Origin: Rhipidocladum racemiflorum
Lineage: Eukaryota > Streptophyta > Magnoliopsida > Poales > Poaceae
DNA: 64,000 bases
Direction of reading: 5' to 3'
Assembly (NCBI GenBank): GCA_036346355.1
Contig: CM070591.1
Span: 36,364,392-36,428,391, forward strand
Part shown: positions 55,237 through 64,000 of the stretch, piece after piece
How positions within the stretch are numbered: position 1 is the stretch's first letter
Layout of the letters: every line of letters begins with the position of its first letter
Notes under the pieces: model-generated
What the model saw: the letters and a program-made list of their open reading frames with translations, nothing else
Told to the model about the DNA's origin: nothing
The model's database searches: none
Program-made: the position numbers and the translations under genes

Positions 55237-57169
55237 CTGACTGTATCTGCTGACGGAAGATATTGCAATCGTTAGTGTTATATGAAAAAGAGTGGTGCCA
55301 CTTACAATATCTTCGTTTTTTGATTTCCTCGGCAGATGGGATAACATGTCCTTCGGGCAATCGTATCAATTTCTCCTGTAGTAGTAAATCAAATATCCGA
55401 TCGCACTTGGAAACGTCGAAGGCGTATTTGACTTCTGATTTATTTTTGGTCGGCTTAAGCCACGAGCAAACGAGTGATTTTTTAGGACCCTTTGCCCACT
55501 CGTTTATATTTATATCGGCTTCATCGTCGTCAGAGGCCTCACTAGAGCTACAATCGACCATGTTTACTTTAGCCTTTTCGTTCCCATTTGCTTTAAATCT
55601 ATCTTTAAATCCTTTATTATCAGAATATTGGCTTTCTTGTGCCGATACCCGGTGAGGAGATGACCTAAATCGGAGAATTCTTATCCCGCAAATTTTTCCT
55701 TAAGTGGGGGAATCAAGCCTTGGAACGCCAAATCGGCTTGTTGATCGTCCGGCAATGTGATACTGAAGCACCGATTTCGTACATCTCTAAACCTCTGAAT
55801 GTAGTCCGACACAGGCTAGCCGAATTTCTGTCAGACCGAACTAAGATCAGAAATTCTGAGTTCAGGGCTTCCTAAAAAGAAATATTCATGGAATCGGCCT
55901 TCCAAATCTTTCCAAAAATGAACCGAATTTGGGGGTAAGTTCGTGAACCACGTGAAAGCGGTCCCTGACAAAGATAAAGGGAATAGCCTGATCTTTAACC
56001 CATCGGATTGAACGGCTTCTCCACATTGGGCGATGAACCGTCCGATGTGTTCAAGGGTAGTAACCGAGTCATCTCCTGAGAACTTGGCGAAGTCAGGGAT
56101 TCGATAGTTATGCGGATAGACCATCTGATCTATGTAATCAGGATACGGCTTTTTATAGCCGATGGTCTTGCCCTTTGGCTGTAGGCCGAATTGTTTTCTT
56201 AGTACGACAGAAATTTGGTTGGCCCAATTAACACCGCCAGCCGATATGGTGCCAGGACTCTGCCAGTTAGGGTAACCAGCATCCTGCCCCCGAGTGCTAG
56301 CTCGGGTTGTTGGTTAATCCTAGCCGCCGGTGGATTGGGGTTCTGCCAATGGTGTGAATTGTTTTGCCCTCCGGGTGCAAACTCGGGTTGTCGGCTAGAT
56401 CGAATCGGTTGTTGTTGAGGCGATTGACCGTACTCATCGGGCATAGGGATGAAGGGTTCATTGTAGGTGACTACTTTATGCGGGATCGATTCCTCAATAG
56501 AGTTGGTCCTTGACATTGAGGGTTTTGGTCTGATACAATCGTTCGGGGGACTGATTGTCCGATAGGATGTGCTGGCATCGTGTGTGACGCGGTACTCAGT
56601 TTTGCGATGTCAGTGTATGCGTGATAATGGGTGATCCCATCTATATGGGTGCTTGGTGTCAACACAGTAGGCTGGGTCGGCATTAGTGAAGGGATTGGAG
56701 CCGACCCCTTTACGGTGCTAGTGTTTTGTTCCATCGAGTATACAGGGAATTTTGGGAGTGGTTGTAATGGATCGAGCAGACCTCCAGATGAAACTAGCTC
56801 TTGAGCAATCGTCTTGACATTGTTCTCAATCATCGGCTTTAAGGTTGTGACCAAAGCTGACGATTGGTTGATCAAGGCATGGTGTAAGGATTGCTCGATC
56901 ATTACGGATAATTCAGCCTGAGCCGGCATGTATCGGCTTACCGGATTTAGCGGGGTCCCATCATCGTCGATTGGGTTCAGCGTTGGGAGTGCGGCTTTCT
57001 GCATGACTCCTCGTTGGGTCTTTCGATAGCAACCCAACATCATCTTTTCCAGAGCAGCTTTTCGACCTTCAATTTCCTTGTGTTGTTCTGGCGTCAGGTC
57101 GTCCAGCGTCGGGACAATGATGGCTTCGGTGTCGATGTCGGCCGGAGGAATGGGTTTTCCTACGGCCAT
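55237..57169 (-). pseudogene. gag: gag N-terminal and capsid region of element E, broken
   Basis: The ATG at 57169 opens MAVGKPIPPADIDTEA, about ten codons after the primer site. The open part reaches 56471 and includes LEKMMLGCYRKTQRGVMQK, EQSLHHALINQSSALVTTL and HYHAYTDIAKL. After frame changes it continues with the gag domain (YPHNYRIPDFAKFSGDDSVT, HIGRFIAQCGEA, FPLSLSGTAFTWFTNLPPNS, WKDLEGRFHEYFF; 56124-55831). KSLVCSWLKPTKN, FDLLLQEKLIRLPEGHVIP and CKWHHSFSYNTNDCNIFRQQ follow (55561-55237), a common motif run in Tat-like elements. Element F starts right there. Confidence 0.85.
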
Positions 57170-57177
57170 CTGATTGT

Positions 57178-57195
57178 GTCCCACCGGGCGTGCCA
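57178..57195 (-). other. Primer binding site of element E
   Basis: On the minus strand TGGCACGCCCGGTGGGAC lies five bases after the LTR end. This site differs from the tRNA-Met type of the other elements. I do not name the tRNA. Confidence 0.7.
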
Positions 57196-57200
57196 AAATA

Positions 57201-57852
57201 TGTTCGTGCTAAAAACGCGAGGTAGGGTTATTAGCCTCGAACACACAAGACAAACACTGGGTTTGAGCGTGCCAGTCAATTTGACCTGAAATTGACAAGG
57301 TAGAAGTCGTCAAATCGATCAGAGCCGATAATGGATAATTATCGGCGTAACTCCGGTCGGCTAATAGCCGATCAGGGGATAACTAGATTAGCCTATTACG
57401 GCTAATCCGAGGATAAATGTGGATCGGCTTTGAGAGGCGATGCGCAACAACACAAAGCAAATCGAACCTGGGCGAAATCGGCGGAATCAACAAATTGGTG
57501 ATGCACAACTCTTTATTGATCTCATCGACTTACAGAGGAATGCTTACAAAACTAGAACAAATAACGAAACAAGAACTGTAAAGGTAAATGCGTGATTGTG
57601 TTGAGTTGCCCTCTGTGCCTCCTGGTTCGTCCCCTTTTATATGCCTTGGCCGATCCGAGTCCTTCATGGACACGGCAACCAGATCCGTGTCGGCTACAAT
57701 CCGACCTCTTTTTTCCTGTTTCGGTAACTGAATCCGCGTTGATCATGATCCATCCTTCGGTTTCCTTTTTCCAACCGTCGCATGCATATTAAACTTTCCA
57801 TATTTCGTATTAGACCGATATTTTCCATACATGCCAGATTTTGGTGCAAACA
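57201..57852 (-). repeat. 5' LTR of element E
   Basis: On the minus strand it starts TGTTTGCACCAAAATCTGG at 57852 and ends GCACGAACA at 57201, 652 bp. It is followed by the primer site. A TATA-like ATATAAAAGGGG lies at 57642-57631. The second LTR is not in the window. Confidence 0.75.
57635..57642 (-). promoter_or_regulatory. TATA box in the E LTR
   Basis: The minus strand reads GGCATATAAAAGGGGACG about 210 bases into the LTR, a good TATA context. Confidence 0.6.
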
Positions 57853-58616
57853 CCTACATATTAGCAAGTACAAACAACCTTCAATAAATCAATGAATCAT
57901 CCTATTATTTCAAATCCAGTCACATTACATGTTTAAATTTCAGTGTAGATGATAGCGAAGAGCACCACATGTACTAATATTGTATACTAGCTTCATTTCA
58001 TTACGATCTAGCATAAAATGTGACTCCATCTAAAACTAGTGGCAAAAGTCAGGCGAAATGACTAATTACTACAAATAGCCTTCAAATTCTCCATACTAGC
58101 AATAGCTAGCTTATTCTATTGCTCTAAATTCTCCTCAACACATTTGCACCATAGTTACCATAAACACGGTTCGTACGAGCCATAATACGGGGATTTGGGT
58201 ACGTGGTTCACCACTTTTTCTTCCAATTTTCACTACAAACACGAACAACATACACTAAACCGGTTCTCGATCAACGAATCTGGTTCGCGGTTCGAAAGGG
58301 TATACAGTAAATCAGGTAACTATGATTTGCACCATTCAATGTTAGCCTCGTCAACAATCTTCTTAAGATAGTTTTATATTTGTCTAGGGACATGAGAATA
58401 ATGTGAAGGGAAACTTCCTCTAAGAGTTGAGTAATGTTTGCTAGTTCTTGTTGATATATAGGGGCGTATGCCTGAATGATGACAATGTGAATGATACCAA
58501 TTTTAAGGTTCCACCAGCTTGTGCTTGTCTAGAAGCAGCTTGTTGGCTGGATGCCCTCGGGAAGCTAAACAACATTTTTGATTATCTTGCTTTTTGTTGG
58601 CTGCCTGGCTACGTAA
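57853..58616. other. Unassigned sequence between E and the MITE
   Basis: This is AT-rich sequence without a recognised gene. An open frame at 58448..58654 (GVCLNDDNVNDTNFKVPPAC, LEAACWLDALGKLNNIFDYL) has no known motif and runs into the MITE, so a decayed gene or transposon fragment is possible. Confidence 0.5.
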
Positions 58617-58980
58617 GGGCCTGTTTGGATCCATTAGCAGCTAATAGTTCCTAGCTAATATTAGCTAGCTAACTATTAGCTGGCTAACTGTTAGCTGGAG
58701 GGTGTCTAGATCCACCAGCTAATATGTGGCTAATAGATGTTTAGGTTGATCAATTGTCCAGAATACCCCTGCTATTAGCTGCTATTGGTGGCAGACACGA
58801 AGGGTATTGTGGTTAAATGCCACCTATTAGCTGCTATTAGCTGGGTTTGGCTAGCTAATGAGATAACCATTAGCTAGGTGCCCAGCTAATAGTTAGCTGA
58901 TCTGTTAGCTGGCTATGTTTGGATCCACTCCAAATAATTTTTAGCAGCTAACTGTTAGCTGCATGGATTCAAACAGGTCC
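58617..58980. mobile_element. Tourist-like (PIF/Harbinger) MITE
   Basis: The element starts GGGCCTGTTTGGATCCAT and ends ATGGATTCAAACAGGTCC, giving imperfect terminal inverted repeats. It is flanked by TAA at 58614-58616 and 58981-58983, the 3-bp target typical of the PIF/Harbinger group. It is 364 bp, non-coding, and full of short TTAGCTGCTA/TAGCTAGC repeats that can fold. Confidence 0.85.
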
Positions 58981-58983
58981 TAA

Positions 58984-59453
58984 GTCATAATTGAAACAAT
59001 AAATGTCTTAAATACTCTCGAGGAAATTGATATCAATTTTGTCTATCTATAATGGGTAATAATTGCTTTCCAAATCTCTTTCCCTATTAAGTTCAATCGA
59101 AAATGGTCACTACTGTTGAGGTATTTTATCCCTTGATGCAAATTGGCAGTGTCATTTAAGCATAGAATCAAACAAGGAACTTATTGAGACAACATTGTGG
59201 TTTGTCTTCCCGGGCATCTAACTTGAAAACAATTTAGAGAACAAGATATGTTTTTTCTACTTTGTGGGTACTTTTGTCGTGGACATCCTGTCATTGCGAC
59301 ATGTGGCGACATCACGTTCCTCCCTCTTTCCTTCCCATCTTCCCTCTTCCCTCAAGCACTCTCTCATTGTGACAAGTGGTGGCATCCCCTACCCCCTTCT
59401 CCCTCTCTCAAACTAAAAAAATTCATGTTCTGAAGTTTGTTGAGTTGAAATAT
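58984..59453. other. Unassigned sequence between the MITE and element G
   Basis: No gene is seen. An imperfect direct repeat of about 40 bases (TCATTGCGACATGTGGCGAC near 59292 and TCATTGTGACAAGTGGTGGC near 59365) is the only visible structure. Confidence 0.5.
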
Positions 59454-61483
59454 TGTCGGGACCCGAATGTGCAAATCCGGTCCCTTTGTGTATTCAGCAC
59501 TAGTCCAGGATCACGCTAGTGCATACAGTCTCAACATCGGTACATATCACAATAATACTCAGCGAAATAGTAAAGTACTTTACTTAAATAGCCAAACTGG
59601 TTACTCGACCTTATGGTCAAGTTACAAAAGTACGCCTCGCAGGGCGAAGACTTATTGAAATAACAATTGCAGCGGAGTAAAATCATCTTCGTGGTGCCAC
59701 TCAGTTTACCACATGCAACTGACTGGACTCGCTCCCTAAGTAGACGGTTCCTCCTAAAGTTCTTCCTCCAAAGCTGGCGTCGCATGCGTCAGCGTGGATT
59801 TTGAATTTCCACCGAATTATTTTCCAAATGGAAAATCAAATTATTGCGTCATCATGACGTCTGCCTGTCCATGAACTCGGTCCATGGCTTGGGTTCGGTC
59901 CACCGTGGACTCGGTCCATGGAAAGAATGTCACGGACACGTGGGACCTACCAATGACGTCAGCTGCTAACGTCAGCACCGCTCAGCCAAACGGCTCTGAC
60001 ATGTGGGCCCCACCGTGACGTCATGGATGACGTCATCGTGCGGGTGACCAAGCCGCTGACACCCGGGCCCCATGCGCGTGACGTCAACGACGACCGGGCG
60101 CTGCTCGGATGACCGTGCCGGTTCGGCTCCCGGCCATGTGGCGTTACCCGGGCCGTTGATTTCAAATTCAACGGTCCAGATTAGATCTAACTTCACTCGT
60201 TTTGGATTAACGCGATCGATCTATACCATACGATTCGAATCGGACGGCTGCGATTTGAATTAGGTTTTCGCATCACCGTGGGGTGACGTGGCATGACCCG
60301 GTGCTCGACGCGTGGCACGATCTGGGTCGTACACCGCGGATCGAACGGTCACGATTACATCTAATGCTTACAACGTGGGTTAAATCTAACCGTACGATTT
60401 TAATCTAACGGTTGAGATCAAATCTAGCACGGTGCGATTAAGGGTCTACGTGGCTCAATCCGGTGCTAATGGATCTAACTCATAACACTGGATCTAACCC
60501 TAACCGTACGATTTAGATCTGATGGTTGAGATCTAATCTGGGATTTACGCACAGGGCGATGACGTGGACGAACCTGGGCCCTCGGATCTTGATCGAACGA
60601 CTGGTGGAGCTTGCAATCCCGGCGATGGCGTGGCGGAGCGAGGGTTGCCGGAGCTGGGGACGATGACGAGCCCAACGGCGTTTGGGGGTTGTTCCGGCGA
60701 GGTGAATGGTCCCTTTCGAAGCGCCTCGTTGTGAGGAACCCGGATCTGGCCTTGGTTGCGGCGGAGGACGGCGGAAAACCGTGGCGGAGCTCTCCTCCAA
60801 CTTCGGCGAGCGATTGCGGGATGACGGCGGCAGCTCGAGCACTGAGAGATAGGGCAACGAGTGCGCACGGAAACGGAGAACACGACACGGGTGGCGGCGC
60901 ATTAAATAGGGCGCTCGGCGTCCGTGAAATCCGCGAAAAACGAGGTCCACCCGGGCGCGACGGTGGAATCCTGCGAGGATACGAACATGGTGACGTGGAA
61001 CGATCTAAGCCGTACACGTGTACATGATCAATGGTTGTGATCGCTCCGGGCACGAACGGTCGAGGTGACGTGGCGCACTATCGGCCGTTGGATCAAGATC
61101 CAACGGTCACGGGATTAGGGTTTAGGTCCGGCTCGAACGTGGCTTGGTCGGACTCGAGTCAGACTCGAGTCTGACTCGGGTCGGTGCTACAGTGCTAACC
61201 CGGTTGGGTTTTTCAGCGATTTAATATTTAAAATAATTCTAGTAATTCAAATAAATCAAGAAAAATAGCAAAATAATCAGAAAAATTCTACAAAATACTT
61301 TGAGACATTTGGACTCAAATAAAATATTTCCAACAAAATTTTATTTAAAAATTTTAATTATTTAATTAACTCAAAAGGGATTAAATTCAAATTAAATTAA
61401 AATAAATCTCAAAAAATTCCAAAATTTCCCAAAAATGCCAAATACCATGTAAATACAAGAAAAGCAAAAATTGGGGTGTTGCA
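59454..61483 (-). repeat. 3' LTR of element G with a large internal deletion
   Basis: The minus strand starts TGCAACACCCC at 61483 and ends at 59454 (TGTCGGGACCCG on the plus strand). Its 2,030 bases are about 1.4 kb shorter than the family LTR. Sequence equivalent to D 44062 through about 45712 is missing near 59784-59830, including the conserved short frame. The TATA motif is kept (TTAAATA, 60903-60909 plus strand). Confidence 0.8.
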
Positions 61484-61499
61484 AACCTCCCCCCTTACC
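61484..61499 (-). other. Polypurine tract of element G
   Basis: The minus strand reads GGTAAGGGGGGAGGTT directly before the LTR start. Confidence 0.75.
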
Positions 61500-61528
61500 G
61501 GAATCTCGACCCCGAGATTCAGGGCTGT

Positions 61529-62440
61529 CTAAGGAATAGGTTAGGAAACTCTTTTCGCAAATCCTCTTCGCGCTCCCAAGTCGCTTTACTCTCGGAATGG
61601 TTGCTCCACTTGACTCTGCATATATGGGTTGACTTGTTTCTTATCTCTCGATCCATTGTGTCCAGAATCTTTACAGGTTACTCCTTGTACGTTAGATCTT
61701 CTTGCAGCTCGATCGACTCCAAATGTGTTTGCTCATCTGGCACTCAAAGACACTTATTCAGTTGAGACACATGGAACACATCATGCACTCCTGCTAACGA
61801 CTACGACATCTCCAACCGGTAGGCGACTTCGCCTCTGCGGCTCAAAATCTTAAATGGTCCAACATAACGCGGTGTGTTTCCCTTTGGCATGGAACCTTTT
61901 AACTCCCTTGAGAGGTGTAACTCTGAGGTATACGTAATCTTCGGGTTCAAAGCTCAGATCTCAGCGATGGTTATCAGCGTAACTCTTTTGTCTTGACTGA
62001 GCTATCTTCAATCTTTCTCAGATCATAGCAATCTGCTCTTCAGCTTCTTTAAGAATATCCCGTCCAAAGACATGGCGCTCACCTGTCTCATTCCAATTCA
62101 ATGGCGTTCGATAGGGTCGACCATACAGTGCCTCAAATGGTGACATTTGTAAACTGGCTTGATAACTGTTATTATAGCTGAACTCGGCATATGGCAGGCA
62201 CCTGCCCCATGAAGTAGCATATGCTAGAGTACAAGCTCATAGCATGTCCTCCAGAATCTGATTAACTCTTTCTGTATGTCCATCTGTCTACGGATGATAT
62301 GCTGTAATGAAGTTCAAACAGGTCCCCATGGCTTCATGCAGCTTATTCTAAAATCTTGAGGTAAATTGGGTACCTCTGTCCAATACTATCTTCTTCGGCA
62401 CTCCATGCAAACAGACAATCCTGGACATATACAATTCTTG
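61529..62440 (-). pseudogene. pol: Integrase and chromodomain remnant of element G
   Basis: The minus strand near 62430-62350 gives RIVCLHGVPKKIVLDRGTQF, with the second integrase Asp present, then TSRF and a stop. Further down, in changing frames, are readable counterparts of the B segments from the YHPQTDG region to the chromodomain. It ends at CTA 61529-61531, the complement of the TAG stop. Stops and frame changes are frequent. Confidence 0.75.
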
Positions 62441-62748
62441 ATTTGAAATCTTTTTAAAGCTTTTTAACTTCTTATGTAATTTCCCTTTCTTAATTTGTTC
62501 TATGTGTTTTTTATGCTCCCAATTATGCTGGAGGAATCTTTGTTTGTACATATACCTTTTTCTCCTTGACCTTAATGAAATGGTGTGTAGTGTTGAAAAA
62601 GGAACGAAGGAGGGTGGGGAAGGGAAAAGACAAGGGAGGGTGTAGGTAGCTAGGTGAGGGGTAGAAGGAGAAGATGACACATTTTTTGAGTTTATGGGTA
62701 ACCTCAAGTTGTCCTTAAATAAAATTGTGATACAAGGCTGACAACCAA
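62441..62748. other. Unassigned sequence between G and H
   Basis: Homology to the integrase stops here. A 119-codon minus-strand frame from 62707 to 62348 joins this stretch to the G integrase and is chimeric. No gene is recognised. Confidence 0.5.
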
Positions 62749-64000
62749 TGATATAACCCTAAAAATTCAAAAGTAATTAAATTTGGATTTTATTTGCATT
62801 TTTTGATTTTGATTTGATTCGAATTTCATTTTTGGGCCAATTCCTTGTCCGTGGGCCTCCGGCCCACTTCTCCCCAGCCTACTTCCGCAGCCCAGCCGCC
62901 GGCCTGGCCCGCTTGGCCGACCGGCCCCATCTTCTCTGGCATCGGCGCTTCCCCCGCACGCGTGTCTCCACGTTGCGCAACCGCCGCCGCCCCCCCCGCA
63001 TCCTGCCTACACGCTCGGTTGCCCGACCACGCACCGCACACTGCCCCCGCCCCGCGATGCACGCCGCACACACCACCGCCGCTTCGCCCCGGCTATAAAA
63101 ACCGAACTCGCCCGTAGCTCTCCTTGCCCTGCTCCCTTCCACTCGGGTGAGCCACTCCCCTCTCCCCCGCGCTTGCCCTTCCCCAGCTCCAGCCGCCATC
63201 GCGAGCCTTGCCGCCGCTGCCACGCCGCCCCGTGCCCTAACCCTAGCCTCCCTCGTCGCTCACCCCGCCCCACGCTGGGCCAGCCAAGCACCCCTGCGTT
63301 GCTCGCGCATGGGCCGGCCCAAGGCATTGGCCTCGCCCCATGCGTGCGTCTGGGCCAAACAGCCACATGGGCCTCGCCCCAAGCAGCCCGTTACTGTTCA
63401 AGCCTTTTTTCTATTTTTTGGATTTTTAATTTAATTATTAAATCAAAAAAATCCAGTATAAATCCCAGAAAACCCAAAAAATCCCCAAAAATCCCAAAAT
63501 ACATATTCTTAACCATTTCGCGCCACTGAGTCCAAAAACAGCCTCGCTCCGCCATCTGAAGCTCCCAAAAGTCCCGAATGCCCATTTTTCCCTATGACTC
63601 TCTTGGCCCATTTTCGGTTTCGGTTTTCATTTCTGTTCGTCATTTTTCGTTTATTTATTGTCGTTCGTCCTTTTTGCGATAGACCCGACCATTGAGCAGT
63701 TCGAGGAGCAGCAGTACCCATAGCAAGAACCAGACCAGACGGAAGCCAAGTACAACTACGTCAACTACGATTTAGCCGATTCTGCCACCGGGCATAGCAA
63801 GCCGCACGTCATTGATCATATTGAACCCATTTATTCCTGATATTATATTATTTAATTTCTACTGCATTATTTAATGTATATTGAAATATTGAAAGTCGCT
63901 ATATTGGATGACATGATGCTAGTTAATGCCGAAATTACTCTTGAAACCCCCTTGACAATTGTTGAACCTTGTTAATACCTATGATAACCCTAGCTAATGA
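62749..64000 (+). mobile_element. Element H: probable 5' or solo LTR of another long-LTR element, cut by window edge
   Basis: The order of parts mirrors the A to D LTRs. An AT-rich start (ATAACCCTAAAAATTC) is followed by a GC-rich block with a TATAAAA box at 63094. A CCTAACCCTAG-containing GC-rich leader and an AT-rich stretch follow. TTTTTGCGATAG at 63671-63682 is acceptor-like, and after it comes an acidic coding-like segment ending VIDHIEPIYS. Sequence identity to the A family is low, so it is a different family. The start coordinate is a guess, and no LTR end or primer site is in the window. Confidence 0.45.
63094..63100 (+). promoter_or_regulatory. TATA box in H
   Basis: CCCGGCTATAAAAACCG is a consensus plant TATA box in a GC-rich context, about 345 bases into the presumed LTR. 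Confidence 0.6.

Larger units (their letters stand above)
48832..57852 (-). mobile_element. Element E: Ty3/gypsy element, Tat-like, truncated in RT by the CACTA insertion
   Basis: On the minus strand: a 652-bp 5' LTR (57201..57852), a primer site, gag, protease and the first part of RT. The sequence then ends at the CACTA terminus at 48831. Element F interrupts gag. The protease motif DGGATINLMP and the gag arrangement resemble Tat/Athila-type plant gypsy elements, distinct from the chromoviruses A to C. The 3' part and 3' LTR are outside the window. The bases after the 5' LTR (CCTAC, 57853-57857) are the expected target duplication. Confidence 0.8.
59454..62440 (-). mobile_element. Element G: 3' fragment of a long-LTR chromovirus, minus strand
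   Basis: Reading the minus strand: the end of pol (integrase and chromodomain), a polypurine tract, then a 3' LTR ending TCGGGTCCCGACA-like at 59454. Homology to B stops near 62440 inside the integrase, so the 5' part is missing. The sequence is more diverged from A, B and C than they are from one another, so it is probably older. Confidence 0.8.

Noticed and set aside
58448..58654. Host gene fragment upstream of the MITE
   Set aside because: A short frame that runs into the MITE with no recognised motif; kept only as an unassigned remark.
62348..62707. 119-codon minus-strand protein with an integrase motif
   Set aside because: It fuses unrelated sequence to a truncated integrase end; a chance fusion at the G boundary.

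Overview
This is plant nuclear DNA, most probably from a grass. The evidence is two-gene CACTA (En/Spm) transposase sequence with CACTACTACAG termini, long-LTR chromovirus-type Ty3/gypsy elements primed at an initiator tRNA-Met-like site, a Tat-type gypsy element, and a Tourist-like MITE flanked by TAA. I see no intact host gene, rRNA, tRNA or CRISPR array. Nearly all of the window is transposable elements inserted into one another. The species cannot be named from this sequence.

Layout. A minus-strand CACTA element (1..48831, left end outside the window) forms the frame. It holds a broken second-gene transposase (1..495), repeats (671..2285), and a TNP2-type transposase pseudogene cut in two (2442..4118 and 15995..17528). 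Its right end carries subterminal repeats and a terminal inverted repeat (48403..48831). Three LTR elements of one long-LTR family lie inside it. Element A (4119..15994, TSD TTTAC) splits the transposase. Element B (18318..42978, TSD AAAAC) sits upstream of the transposase. A reversed solo LTR, D, occupies 43724..47184. Element C (27746..39757, TSD ACCCA) is inserted in the 3' LTR of B. The CACTA element itself sits in the reverse transcriptase of a minus-strand Tat-type gypsy element E (48832..57852). E also carries a single-LTR element F (50751..55236). The deepest visible nesting is host, E, CACTA, B, C.

From 57853 to 64000 there is unassigned sequence, a Tourist-like MITE (58617..58980), a minus-strand 3' fragment G of the same long-LTR family (59454..62440), and what looks like the LTR of a further element H running off the right edge.

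How the parts work. A, B and C each have LTRs of about 3.4 to 3.6 kb with a TATTTAA promoter, a tRNA-Met-like primer site, gag, protease-RT-RNase H-integrase with a C-terminal chromodomain, and a polypurine tract. All have broken reading frames, and B is the best preserved. B also carries a 259-codon reading frame before gag; A and C keep only its tail. The LTRs contain a conserved short coding-like segment behind a splice-like acceptor. Many differences between LTR pairs, and many frame breaks in A and C, fall on CAG/CTG motifs, which may mean consensus errors and not true decay.
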